From an uncultured Ruthenibacterium sp. (GTDB taxonomy: Bacteria; Bacillota; Clostridia; Oscillospirales; Ruminococcaceae), in contig CALXBO010000003.1 in assembly GCA_944386565.1 (NCBI GenBank), positions 46,661-110,660 on the forward strand: a stretch of 64,000 bases of DNA, read 5' to 3'. Numbering within the stretch: position 1 is the first letter of the stretch; the number at the start of each line of letters is the position of its first letter. Made by a program: the position numbers and the translations under genes. This document shows positions 35,985 through 44,422 of the stretch, piece by piece. Under the pieces are notes generated by a model. That model had not been told where the DNA came from. It saw only the letters and a list, made by a program, of their open reading frames with translations, and made no database searches.

Positions 35985-37427
35985 TCAGTCCTTCGGCGGC
36001 TCGGGGCGCGCGTTTGCGGGCATCGGGCAGAAATAGCCGTCCGGCAGCGTCTCGCGCAGTTCCTGTTTGGCGCGCGCCAGAAGCTCCGGGTCGGCCGCGG
36101 CCAGCGCGCCGGAGAGCGCCATGATCTCGGCGGCTTTCTCCATGCCCTTCCAGCCGATCTCACAGCCGCTCTGCGCCGTCATCTGCCACGTGTGGCCGCC
36201 CGTGCCGAGCGCCATCGTCGCAACGTAGAACTGCGCCGTCGGCGCGCACTGGCTCACGTCGCCCACGTCTGTGCTGCCGGGCTCTGCCACATGCGGCTCC
36301 CACGGCTCGGGCGGCACGGTGTCGTCCAGCACCTTGTCGCCGTAGTACGAGCGCGGCCGGCAGGATGCGCGGCAGTCGTTGGCAATGTTGCTCTCGCGCT
36401 CGCTCTCCGGGATGGTGCTGCGGAACTGCGCGGCCAGCGCGCGGTCCTCGTCCGAGAACGCGGGCGCGCCCACGGCCTCGAACACCGTCTGCACCAGCTC
36501 CGACAGCGCGCGGTTCGGCACGTAGTCCGAGAACCCGTCCACCTCGGTGATCGTCAGCTGCGTGCCGGTCATCAGCGCCGCGCCGCGGGCCACGTCGTCC
36601 ACGCGGCGCTTGATGTCCATCATCTCCGCCACGTGCGGCGCGCGGATGTAATAGTGCAGGCACGCGTGGTCGGGCACGACGTTCGGGGCGAGCGGCCCCG
36701 AGTCGCGGTACGCGTAGTGCAGCCGCGCCTCCGGGATGATGTGCTCGCGCAGGTAGTTGCATCCCACGTTCATCAGTTCGCACGCGTCCAGCGCGCTGCG
36801 CCCCGCATAGGGGGCGGCCGCCGCGTGCGCTGTGCGCCCGGCAAAGCGGTACATCACGCCCGTCACCGCGAGCGTCCCCTGTCCGCACACGTAGTTCGCG
36901 GAGCCGGGATGCCACGTGAACGCCGCGTCCACATGGTCGAACGCGCCCGCGCGCGCCAGAAACACCTTGCCGCCGCCGTCTTCCTCGGCGGGGCAGCCGA
37001 AACACTTCACCGTCACGGCGAGGCCGGTCTTGTCCGCGTACGCTTTCAGCGCGCACGCCGCCCCGGCGCTGGCCGCGCCCAGCAGATTGTGTCCGCAGCC
37101 GTGCCCGGCGCCGCCCGCGTGCGTCTCGCGCCGCTCGGGCACGCCCGCCTGCTGCGACAGACCCGCCAGCGCGTCGTATTCGCACAGGAACGCGATCACC
37201 GGCCCTCTTGTCCCGGCCGTGGCCTCGAACGCGGTGGGCATGCCGTGCACGCCGCGCTCGAAGGAAAAGCCCGCTTCCTCCAGCATGCGGCACAGCGCTT
37301 CGGCGCTCCTGCCCTCGCGCCAGTTCAGCTCCGCCGCCTCATATACTTCCATCGCCGCTTCCCGCCAGCGCGCCGCCTGTTCGCGGCACAGCCCGGAGAC
37401 GGCGCTCTTTGCCTCTTCCAGTGTCAT
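35985..37427 (-). CDS. M20-family amidohydrolase, AbgB-like
   Basis: 480-residue metal-dependent amidase/peptidase. Metal ligands appear in GHGCGHNLLGAA, FGCPAEEDGGGK and the later TAQFYVATMALGTGGHTWQMTAQSG. The dimerisation lid starts at VTGVMYRFAGRTAHAAAAPYAGRSALDA. It is closest in kind to AbgB, the aminobenzoyl-glutamate hydrolase subunit, and other M20D amidohydrolases that remove N-acyl or dipeptide groups. No AbgA or AbgT partner is adjacent. The ATG at 37427 has AAAGGAG upstream. It is monocistronic and possibly a neighbour of, not part of, the sugar island. Confidence 0.88.
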   Translation of the reverse strand: MTLEEAKSAVSGLCREQAARWREAAMEVYEAAELNWREGRSAEALCRMLEEAGFSFERGVHGMPTAFEATAGTRGPVIAFLCEYDALAGLSQQAGVPERRETHAGGAGHGCGHNLLGAASAGAACALKAYADKTGLAVTVKCFGCPAEEDGGGKVFLARAGAFDHVDAAFTWHPGSANYVCGQGTLAVTGVMYRFAGRTAHAAAAPYAGRSALDACELMNVGCNYLREHIIPEARLHYAYRDSGPLAPNVVPDHACLHYYIRAPHVAEMMDIKRRVDDVARGAALMTGTQLTITEVDGFSDYVPNRALSELVQTVFEAVGAPAFSDEDRALAAQFRSTIPESERESNIANDCRASCRPRSYYGDKVLDDTVPPEPWEPHVAEPGSTDVGDVSQCAPTAQFYVATMALGTGGHTWQMTAQSGCEIGWKGMEKAAEIMALSGALAAADPELLARAKQELRETLPDGYFCPMPANARPEPPKD

Positions 37428-37449
37428 TCGGAACACTCCTTTCCCGCTC

Positions 37450-37479
37450 ATTATAAACCGCGCGCGCCGTGTGATGCAA
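37450..37479 (-). promoter_or_regulatory. Promoter of the M20 amidohydrolase gene
   Basis: Minus-strand TTGCAT (37474-37479), 18-base spacer, perfect TATAAT (37450-37455). Confidence 0.7.
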
Positions 37480-37490
37480 GACAAAGCAGG

Positions 37491-37522
37491 AGCCGGGGAC
37501 TTTTCCGAAAAAGTCCCCGGCT
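37491..37522 (-). terminator. Hairpin after the LacI gene
   Basis: 14-bp perfect stem AGCCGGGGACTTTT / AAAAGTCCCCGGCT with a 5-base loop. It has no long T tail after the stem, so termination may be partial. Confidence 0.65.
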
Positions 37523-37535
37523 CTCCGGCGGAATG

Positions 37536-38609
37536 TCATTTGTGCGACGGGCACGTCCCCGTGGAGCCGCGCACGATCAGCTGCGGCGTGTACTCGATCT
37601 TGTTCACGAACGGCGGCTGCACGGCGGCGCTCTTGTCGTTGTGGGAGATGACCATGTCCACCGCCGACTGACAGCGCGTGCGCAGATGATGGTCGATCGT
37701 CGTCAGCCCCGGCGTCGTGACGCTCGAGGAGAAGATGTTGTCGAAGCCGCTCACGGAGAAGTCACGCGGCACGCGGCAGCCCTGCGCCTGCAATTCGTTC
37801 AGAATGCCGATGGCCGTCATGTCGTTGACGCCGATCAGCGCCGTGGCCTCACCGCCGCGCCGCAGGAAATCGGCCGTCAGGCGGCGCCCCACGCTGTACT
37901 CGTACGGCAGTCCGTCGTCCTGCGTGTCGGACTCCGCCGTGCGCTCCTCCACGATCACTTCCAGCGCGTCCGTCAGCCCGTGCGACTCCAGCTGCTTGCG
38001 GATGCCCTCGAGCCGCTGCCCGCGCGCGAGCGTGAGCTGATTGAACGGCGTGGACAGAAACGCAAAGCGGCGGTGGCCGAGCTGATACAGATGTTCGGCC
38101 AGCATCGCGCCCGCGCTGACGTTGCTCAGCTCGATGGAGCAGATCGCGAGGTCGTCCTGCTTCTCGCCGATGATGACGACGGGCGTCGAGGCGGAGATCT
38201 GTTCGATCAGCCGCGGGAAGCTCGGCAGGAAGGTGTAGATGACGCCGTCCACATGGCTGCCGAGGAAGGTGTCAAGGTAGAATTTCTCAAGGTCCGGCTT
38301 GCGGAAGGTGTTGCACACGATGACCCGGTAACCCAGCGAATCGGCGTAGTCCTCCACGGCCTGGATGAGCTCGGCGTAGTACTGGTTCGTCAGCGTCGGC
38401 GTCAGCACCAGAAGCATCCGGCTGCTCTTTTTCTGCGGCTGCTTCTTGCGGCGGGGCAGCTGATATTTCAGCTCCTGCGCGGCCGCGAGCACGCGCTCCT
38501 TCGTCTCGCTGCTGAAGGTGATCTTGTCGCTGTTGTTCAGAATCAGGGACACCGTGGCCTGCGATACGCCCGCGAGGGCCGCCACGTCCTGCGATGTGGC
38601 TTTCTTCAT
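37536..38609 (-). CDS. LacI-family repressor of the sugar island
   Basis: 357-residue regulator. The N-terminal helix-turn-helix begins ATSQDVAALAGVSQATVSLILNNSDKI, the hinge lies near 50-60, and the periplasmic-binding-protein-like effector domain contains LLVLTPTLTNQYYAELIQAVEDYADSLGYRVIVCNT and FSVSGFDNI. The ATG at 38609 has AAAGGAG upstream. It is transcribed divergently from the PfkB kinase operon, and A/T-rich inverted-repeat words occur near the promoters of this gene, the kinase operon and the ABC operon. It is the only regulator in the island, so it is the likely local repressor. The effector is unknown. Confidence 0.9.
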   Translation of the reverse strand: MKKATSQDVAALAGVSQATVSLILNNSDKITFSSETKERVLAAAQELKYQLPRRKKQPQKKSSRMLLVLTPTLTNQYYAELIQAVEDYADSLGYRVIVCNTFRKPDLEKFYLDTFLGSHVDGVIYTFLPSFPRLIEQISASTPVVIIGEKQDDLAICSIELSNVSAGAMLAEHLYQLGHRRFAFLSTPFNQLTLARGQRLEGIRKQLESHGLTDALEVIVEERTAESDTQDDGLPYEYSVGRRLTADFLRRGGEATALIGVNDMTAIGILNELQAQGCRVPRDFSVSGFDNIFSSSVTTPGLTTIDHHLRTRCQSAVDMVISHNDKSAAVQPPFVNKIEYTPQLIVRGSTGTCPSHK

Positions 38610-38646
38610 GTGACGCTGCGCTCCTTTAATAATAAATCTCGCTAAT

Positions 38647-38675
38647 ATTATAAAGGAAGAGAGATAAAAAGTCAA
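38647..38675 (-). promoter_or_regulatory. lacI-type regulator promoter
   Basis: Minus-strand TTGACT (38670-38675), 17-base spacer, TATAAT (38647-38652). It is followed at once by TATTAGCGA and a TAATA/TATTA inverted repeat (about 38628-38648), a plausible autorepression site. Confidence 0.75.
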
Positions 38676-38730
38676 ACAGAGTGACCAATTTTCACAGGAA
38701 TCTTTTGGCGCTGAAGCCCCGAAACTCCTA

Positions 38731-38759
38731 TTGACACGGCATTGTTTTGCGAATATACT
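38731..38759 (+). promoter_or_regulatory. Promoter of the PfkB kinase operon
   Basis: TTGACA (38731-38736), 17-base spacer, TATACT (38754-38759). Confidence 0.85.
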
Positions 38760-38790
38760 GTACTTGAAGAGATTATTTATATTATATTAT

Positions 38791-38804
38791 TATTACTAAT
38801 AAAA
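38791..38804 (+). promoter_or_regulatory. Candidate operator in the PfkB operon leader
   Basis: TATTACTAATA is a palindrome around a single central base. It continues as TACTAATAAAA (38794-38804), which is repeated at 49432 and 49652. It lies about 25 bases downstream of the expected transcription start, in roadblock position. Confidence 0.6.
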
Positions 38805-38852
38805 ATGAACTTTAACGTATCTCCGAAATAAACAAAGGCGGTGTGAACGGCT

Positions 38853-39860
38853 ATGGAAAAGACGCGCGGCAACAACGGACGGGAAAAGGGGCGGATCCTG
38901 GCGCTCGGTGAGCTGCTGGTGGATCTCATACCGGGTGAGGACGGGATGCGCATCGAGGACGAGGGCCCCGTCATCAAGACGGCCAGCGGGTCCGCGGGCA
39001 TCTTCGCGTGCGCGGCGTCGCTCCTCGGCGGCTGCGGCGGCTTCATCGGCAAGATCGGCCGCGACAGTCTCAGCCGCATGGTGGTCAACACATTGAGCGG
39101 CCAGGGCGTCGACATGTCGCATCTCATCGAGTCCGAGGAAGGGCAGCTGGGGCTTGCGTTCCTTGAATACCTGCCGGACGGGCGCAACTATCAGTATTAC
39201 CGCAAGAATTCCGTCGGCAGCACGCTCGCGGCCGAAGATCTGGACGAGGAGTACATCGCATCGGCATTCGCCGTGCATTTCCCGGGCATGCTGCTGGAGC
39301 TGACGCCGCAGATGCGCAGCGCGTGCGGCCGCCTTGTGGAGATCGCGCGCGCAAACGGCGTGCTCGTCTCGTTCGACCCCAACATCCGCCGCGAACTCGT
39401 GAACGACGACGCGGCCCGCGCGCGGCTGCTCGATGCCGTGCGCAGCGCGGACGTCGTGGAGCCGACGCTTGAGGAGGGACGCATCGTCACGGGCAAGCAC
39501 AGCATCGGCGATGTGCTGCGCGCGCTGCACGCGATGGGCCCGCGCACGGTCGTGCTCACGCGCGACAAGGACGGCGCGGTCATCAGCCGCGACGGCCGCG
39601 TCGCCATCGCGGCGGGCATCGACGAGCCCGCTGTCGACCCCACGGGCGCGGGCGACACGTTCGCGGCGGCGCTGTGCGTCGGATTGCGCGAGGAGATGGA
39701 GCTGGAGCGCCTCGCGTGCTTCTGCAACTGCGCGGGCACGCTCGTCATCCGCCACAAGGGCGCCATCGGCATGGCGCTGCCCACGCGGGCGCAGGTCGAA
39801 GAGCTGATGGCGTCCGGCGCGTGCCGCGTCACGACGGCGCGGCTCGAGGACATGCCCTGA
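38853..39860 (+). CDS. PfkB-family carbohydrate kinase
   Basis: 335-residue sugar kinase. The N-terminal substrate motif includes ILALGELLVDLIPGEDGM and SGSAGIFACAASLLGGCGGFIGKIGRD. The C-terminal ATP/anion-hole signature VDPTGAGDTFAAAL has the catalytic Asp. Family members phosphorylate fructose, 2-keto-3-deoxygluconate, ribose or tagatose-6-phosphate. The next gene encodes an HpcH/HpaI-type aldolase acting on 2-keto-3-deoxy acids, which favours a 2-keto-3-deoxy-sugar-acid kinase, but this is inference. It is first in a three-gene operon opposite the LacI gene. Confidence 0.88.
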   Translation: MEKTRGNNGREKGRILALGELLVDLIPGEDGMRIEDEGPVIKTASGSAGIFACAASLLGGCGGFIGKIGRDSLSRMVVNTLSGQGVDMSHLIESEEGQLGLAFLEYLPDGRNYQYYRKNSVGSTLAAEDLDEEYIASAFAVHFPGMLLELTPQMRSACGRLVEIARANGVLVSFDPNIRRELVNDDAARARLLDAVRSADVVEPTLEEGRIVTGKHSIGDVLRALHAMGPRTVVLTRDKDGAVISRDGRVAIAAGIDEPAVDPTGAGDTFAAALCVGLREEMELERLACFCNCAGTLVIRHKGAIGMALPTRAQVEELMASGACRVTTARLEDMP

Positions 39861-39887
39861 TTCCGTATTGACAAAGGAGAGAACATT

Positions 39888-40658
39888 ATGCAATCATTGA
39901 AGCAGCGCCTGCGCGCGGGCGAACAGGTCCTCGGCACGATGGTCACCACCTTCACAAGCCCGGACATCGCGCGCCTTCTTCAGAACTGCGGGTTCGACTT
40001 TTTCATCGTGGACTGCGAGCACGGCGCGTTCACCACGCGCGAAGTGGCGAACATCATCGCCGAGGCGCGCGGCATCGGCATGCCGGCGCTCGTGCGCATC
40101 CCGGAGATGCGGCGCGAGCACGCGCTCAAATTCATGGAGATGGGCGCGTCCGGGTTGCTTTTGCCCAACACGGAGTCGGCCGAGCAGGCACGTATGCTCG
40201 TGGACTGCACGAAGTACGCCCCGCTCGGACACCGCGGCGTGTCGCTGTCGCGCCCGCACACCGATTTCAAGAAGGTGAACGGCCCTGAATATATGCGCCG
40301 CGCCAACGACGAGACCATCCTCATGTGCCAGATCGAGTCCCGCGAGGGGGTCGGGCACATCGAGGAGATCCTCGACGTCGAGGGCATCGACGTGGGCTTC
40401 ATCGGCCCGAACGACATGACGCAGGACTACGGCATTCTCGGCCGCTTCGACGACCCGCAGATCGTCGCGGCGTTCGAGCGCATCATCGCGGCGGCGAAGG
40501 CGCGCGGCAAGTATGCGGGCGCGCACTTCGGCAAGGCGGAACCGCTCATCCCGTGGCTGTCGCGCGGGATGCAGATCAATATGTGGAACAGCGACGAGGG
40601 GCTTTTGTGCCTCGGCGCGGCGGGCATCGGCGCGCTGCGCGGAAAGGAGAACGCATGA
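39888..40658 (+). CDS. HpcH/HpaI-family aldolase (2-dehydro-3-deoxyglucarate/4-hydroxy-2-oxoacid type)
   Basis: 256-residue class-II pyruvate aldolase. TMVTTFTSPDIARLL is followed by DFFIVDCEHGAFTTREVANII (the general-base His region), the LVRIPE strand, LLLPNTESAEQARMLV, and MCQIESREGVGHIEEIL with the metal-binding Glu, and then VGFIGPNDMTQDYG. Such enzymes split 2-keto-3-deoxy sugar acids into pyruvate and an aldehyde (for glucarate, tartronate semialdehyde). The next gene, a D-2-hydroxyacid dehydrogenase, overlaps by four bases (ATGA) and could reduce the aldehyde or keto-acid product. ATG start with AAGGAGAG upstream. Confidence 0.9.
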   Translation: MQSLKQRLRAGEQVLGTMVTTFTSPDIARLLQNCGFDFFIVDCEHGAFTTREVANIIAEARGIGMPALVRIPEMRREHALKFMEMGASGLLLPNTESAEQARMLVDCTKYAPLGHRGVSLSRPHTDFKKVNGPEYMRRANDETILMCQIESREGVGHIEEILDVEGIDVGFIGPNDMTQDYGILGRFDDPQIVAAFERIIAAAKARGKYAGAHFGKAEPLIPWLSRGMQINMWNSDEGLLCLGAAGIGALRGKENA

Positions 40659-41614
40659 AAATCGTCATTCTCGACGGATACACCGAAAACCCCGGCGACC
40701 TGAGCTGGGCCGGATTTGAAGCGCTGGGCGACGTGACGGTCTACGACCGCACCGTCGGCGGCGAGGAGGAAGTCATCCGCCGCGCGAAGGGCGCGGAAGT
40801 TGTCATCCTCAACAAGACGCCGCTCCCGGCGTCCGTCATCGAGGCGCTCGCGCCCGAGCTGAAGTACATCGGCGTGCTCGCCACGGGCTACAACGTCGTG
40901 GACATCGACGCCGCGAAGCGCGCGGGCGTGCCCGTGTGCAATATCCCCACCTACGGCACGACCGCCGTGGCCCAGTTCGTCATGGCGCTGCTGCTCGAGC
41001 TGTGCCATCACGTCGCGGACCACAGCCGTTCCGTCAAGGCGGGGGACTGGAGCCGCTGCCCCGACTTCTGCTACTGGAATTACCCGCTCATTGAGCTGGG
41101 CGGAAAAACGTTCGGCGTCATCGGCTACGGCCGCATCGGCCGCGCCGCGGCGAAGCTCGCGAAGGCGTTCGGCATGAACGTCGTCGCGTACGATACCTTC
41201 GCGAAGGACGACGACGACGCCCGCATCGTATCGCTCGACGAGCTGCTCGCCGTGAGCGACGTCATCAGCCTGCACTGCCCGCTCTTCCCGGAGACGAAGG
41301 GCATCATCGGGCGCGACGCGATCGCGAAGATGAAGGACGGCGTGTTTCTCATCAACACGTCGCGCGGCCCGCTCGTGGACGAGGACGCGCTCGCCGAGGC
41401 GCTGCACGCCGGCAAGGTGGCGGGCGCGGGGCTGGACGTGCTGTGCGTCGAACCCGCGCGCGAGGACAACCCGCTTCTGCGCGAGCCGAACTGCCTGATC
41501 ACGCCGCACATCGCGTGGGCTCCGAAGGAGAGCCGCCAGCGCCTGATGGACATTGCGGTGGACAACCTCTGCGTCTGGCAGGCGGGCGCGCCCCAGAATG
41601 TCGTCAACCCTTGA
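40655..41614 (+). CDS. D-2-hydroxyacid dehydrogenase (glycerate/hydroxypyruvate reductase type)
   Basis: 319-residue NAD(P)-dependent enzyme. The Rossmann motif GYGRIGRAAAKLA begins near 158, and the catalytic triad is Arg237 (NTSRGPLVDE), Glu266 (VEPARED) and His285 (TPHIAW). The substrate side includes LATGYNVVDIDAAKRAGVPVCNIPTYGTTAVAQF. It reads like D-glycerate dehydrogenase/hydroxypyruvate reductase and would suit reduction of a C3 fragment from the preceding aldolase. The ATG overlaps the aldolase stop and has GGAAAGGAG upstream. It ends the operon at a strong terminator. Confidence 0.92.
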   Translation: MKIVILDGYTENPGDLSWAGFEALGDVTVYDRTVGGEEEVIRRAKGAEVVILNKTPLPASVIEALAPELKYIGVLATGYNVVDIDAAKRAGVPVCNIPTYGTTAVAQFVMALLLELCHHVADHSRSVKAGDWSRCPDFCYWNYPLIELGGKTFGVIGYGRIGRAAAKLAKAFGMNVVAYDTFAKDDDDARIVSLDELLAVSDVISLHCPLFPETKGIIGRDAIAKMKDGVFLINTSRGPLVDEDALAEALHAGKVAGAGLDVLCVEPAREDNPLLREPNCLITPHIAWAPKESRQRLMDIAVDNLCVWQAGAPQNVVNP

Positions 41615-41634
41615 CAGCTTTCTCATACAGACAG

Positions 41635-41673
41635 AAAGGCGGCCCGCTCCCATTCAGGGAGCGGGCCGTCTTT
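41635..41673. terminator. Bidirectional terminator
   Basis: Stem GCCCGCTCCC / GGGAGCGGGC extended by AAAGGCG/GTCTTT on the flanks, between convergent operons. Confidence 0.85.
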
Positions 41674-41712
41674 CCGTTTGCTCCGGAACCGGAGCGAGGG
41701 GAGGAAAGAATG

Positions 41713-42846
41713 TCACAGCTGCACCACGCGCTGCTGTGTGTAGGACTGGAGCGCCGCCGTCAGCACGCGGTGGCTCAGAAGCGCTTCATTCGGCGTGAAG
41801 CAGCCGAACGGGCAGGGAAGCCCGCGCAGTTCGCTGATGAACGCCGCGAACATCTGAAGCAGCGAATCGGAGAATCCGAACTCGAAGATGGAGCCGGTGA
41901 TGACGGGATACAGCGTCTTCTGCCCCACCACGAGCCGCGCCCACGCCTGTTCGCGGCCGCGCGCGAGCGTATAGCGCACGGCGTTGGGGTCGTCCGTCGT
42001 GAACTTCGCGGACATCTTGAGACCGTAGATCTCGTACTCCACCGTGTTCGTGCAGCCGGGCGCCATGCGCTTCATCTCAAGCTGCATCGGGAAGTGGTCG
42101 CCCGCGCCGTCGCGCGCTTCGCACAGCACGATGGCGTTGTCCCACGTCTCGCACGGCACGGGGTTGCCGTTTGCGTCGGGCCGCGTGCGCGCGATGTTCG
42201 CCAGCTGCGCGCTGACGGTCAGCGGCTCAAAGCCCAGGCGGAAGGGCAGGTGCTGCGTGTGGATGCCGAGGTCGCCCATGCAGCCGTAGTCGCCGTTCGC
42301 GCTGCGCGTGCGCTTCCAGTTGATGGGCTTCGTCAGATCCATGTCGGACGAGTGCTTGATCGCAAAGCGCGCCTCGATGATCTGCCCGAACGCGCCCTCG
42401 CGGAACCACTGTACCATCTGCTGCACGGCGGGGTAGTAGGGGAATTCGCTCGCGCAGCGCACGAACGATTCGGGGTGCTCTTCCATCGCCTCGAGCACGG
42501 CGCGGCAGGCGTCGAGGTCCATGCCGAACGGCTTTTCGCCCAGCAGGTGCTTGCCCGCGCGGATCACGTCCGTGTACACCTGCGCGTGCAGATGGTGCGG
42601 CACGGCGCAGTAGACGGCCTCCACCTCGGGATTCGCGAGGAGGTCGCGGTAGTCCTCATAGAAGTATTTCGTGTCCGGCACGCGGCGGAACCACTCGCGG
42701 TTTGCCTCGGACGTGTCGCACGCCGCCACGATCACCGGGCGGGGCAGATCGCCCGCCAGATGCAGCCAGCGCATCGACACGCTCGCGAACTCGCGCCCCA
42801 TCAGCCCGCAGCCGATGACGCCGAACTTCACGCAGTTTTCGCTCAT
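41713..42846 (-). CDS. Gfo/Idh/MocA-family dehydrogenase (first of two)
   Basis: 377-residue NAD(P)-dependent oxidoreductase. FGVIGCGLMGREFA is the Rossmann glycine loop, GKHLLGEKPFGMD carries the catalytic EKP lysine, and GDYGCMGDLGIHTQHLPF holds the active-site histidine. The family oxidises or reduces hydroxyls of sugars, inositols and glycosides, often at C3. It is last in a six-gene minus operon; the ATG overlaps the stop of the aminotransferase gene (ATGA at 42843-42846). It shares little with the second family member at 48181, so the two probably act on different substrates or positions. Confidence 0.9.
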   Translation of the reverse strand: MSENCVKFGVIGCGLMGREFASVSMRWLHLAGDLPRPVIVAACDTSEANREWFRRVPDTKYFYEDYRDLLANPEVEAVYCAVPHHLHAQVYTDVIRAGKHLLGEKPFGMDLDACRAVLEAMEEHPESFVRCASEFPYYPAVQQMVQWFREGAFGQIIEARFAIKHSSDMDLTKPINWKRTRSANGDYGCMGDLGIHTQHLPFRLGFEPLTVSAQLANIARTRPDANGNPVPCETWDNAIVLCEARDGAGDHFPMQLEMKRMAPGCTNTVEYEIYGLKMSAKFTTDDPNAVRYTLARGREQAWARLVVGQKTLYPVITGSIFEFGFSDSLLQMFAAFISELRGLPCPFGCFTPNEALLSHRVLTAALQSYTQQRVVQL

Positions 42847-44399
42847 GCGCGCACCTCCTTGCCGTCCAGACGGCCGAGCTGCTCATCGAACAGCTCGAGC
42901 AGGCGGTCAGCCATCGCCTCGGTCGTGATGAGCGGCAGCTTCGTCAGCGCCACGGGCGGGCAGTTCGGCTTGTATGTCTGCGCGCTGATGTCCACGCAGC
43001 AGTCGTGGTTCATCGCCGTGCAGAACGCCACCGCGTCGTCCACGGTGTCAAAGCAGAGCGCCGTCATGTGTGCGTCGCCCTCCACGCCCGTGCACACGGC
43101 CGGGTGCTTTGCCGCCACGGCGGCCGCTCCCTCGTGATACCGGCGGCCCACCGTTTCGATGTGCTCGCCGTTCGCCGCGATGAACTCCATCGTGATGAGG
43201 TACGACAGGCTCGCCAGTTCCTCCTGGCCGTTCGTCACGAGCGCGCCGAACTGGTTCAGGCTGTCGAACGCACCGCTCGCGAGGATCTTGCTCGCGGGGT
43301 AGCAGCCGCCCGGGAACCCTTTGCCGATCGAGACGAAGTCCGGCGAAAGACCGTATTTGCGGAAGAGGTACAGCCCGTCCACCCACGCGCACGACTGGAT
43401 CTCGTCGCACAGCACGGGCGTGTCGGTGGCGCGGCACGCGCGGTACGCCGACTGCAGAAATTCCTCGGACAGGCGGATGCCGCCGTAGTTCATCATGATG
43501 ATCTCGTGGCAGAAGCCCGCCGTCTTGTACGGGCCCTCGTTCCAGCGGCGCACGGCCTCGTCGAACGCGGCCGCGTCGTTGATGGGAACGGATTCCACGC
43601 GGTACAGCCCCGCCTCGGCCGCCTTTTCGCCGAACTCGGGCCACAGGCCGCGCAGCGTCTGCGCCGTCACGGTCGTGCCGTGGTATCCGGCCGTGATGCC
43701 GCCCGCGTTGTCGGCCATCACGAGGAACACCGGGATGCGCCCCGCGTAGGGCGCGGGCTTGCCGTCGATGGTGTAAAAGCGCGAGAGCATCATCTTCAGC
43801 GCGGCCTCGACGGCGAGCGAGCCCGTCTCGAGGTTGATGACGCAGCTCAGAACGCCCGGCTGCTTGCTCGCGATGATCTCGCCGAGCGCCGGGTCGGCCG
43901 CGTCGAGCCCGTTCGCCGCCGCGATGAGCCGCCGCTCGAGCGTGCGCGTGATAAAGCCGCGCGTGTTGTTGTGCGTCGCGTTCGGGATGCCGAGGCGCTT
44001 CGCGCGCTCGATCAGCTCATAGCCCGGGAACGAGTGGCCGAGCGGGATGTGGTAGTGCTCGCTCTTGCCCGCGAAGTACAGGCGGCCGTCCTCGCCCACG
44101 CGGAACGCGCCGAGGCCGCCGAGCGGTGCGGCGAAGCTGTGCTGCGCGGCGCGGTACGAGCCCGTCGGCGCGCCGTCCTCGCTGTCTGCGAACGCGGGCA
44201 CGAGCGTCTCGCCCACGCGCGCCATCAGCTCCTCCTGCCGCGCGGCGAAGGATGCGGGATAGAAGTCGACCTTTTCGTCGGCCACGGCGCGCAGGGTCTC
44301 GGGGGATTCGCCCGTCAGCGCGGCGCGCGCCGCGCACACGGCGGAGATGTATTCCTCGCCCAGAAGGTCGGTCAAAGAACGCTGGATGCTGCGGATCAT
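42843..44399 (-). CDS. Class-III PLP-dependent aminotransferase
   Basis: 518 residues, about 90 longer than a typical ornithine/acetylornithine-type enzyme because of an N-terminal extension. The PLP lysine is in DFVSIGKGFPGGCYPASKIL, the Asp-containing pocket in PVLCDEIQSCAWV, and the substrate-side motif in NATHNNTRGFITRTLERRL. Related enzymes transaminate omega-amino acids, glutamate-1-semialdehyde and keto groups of sugars or cyclitols. Its place among dehydrogenases and an isomerase suggests an aminated sugar or cyclitol, which is inference. The ATG at 44399 has AAAGGAG upstream. Confidence 0.88.
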   Translation of the reverse strand: MIRSIQRSLTDLLGEEYISAVCAARAALTGESPETLRAVADEKVDFYPASFAARQEELMARVGETLVPAFADSEDGAPTGSYRAAQHSFAAPLGGLGAFRVGEDGRLYFAGKSEHYHIPLGHSFPGYELIERAKRLGIPNATHNNTRGFITRTLERRLIAAANGLDAADPALGEIIASKQPGVLSCVINLETGSLAVEAALKMMLSRFYTIDGKPAPYAGRIPVFLVMADNAGGITAGYHGTTVTAQTLRGLWPEFGEKAAEAGLYRVESVPINDAAAFDEAVRRWNEGPYKTAGFCHEIIMMNYGGIRLSEEFLQSAYRACRATDTPVLCDEIQSCAWVDGLYLFRKYGLSPDFVSIGKGFPGGCYPASKILASGAFDSLNQFGALVTNGQEELASLSYLITMEFIAANGEHIETVGRRYHEGAAAVAAKHPAVCTGVEGDAHMTALCFDTVDDAVAFCTAMNHDCCVDISAQTYKPNCPPVALTKLPLITTEAMADRLLELFDEQLGRLDGKEVRA

Positions 44400-44422
44400 A
44401 GCTTTTCTCTCCTTTCGGGATG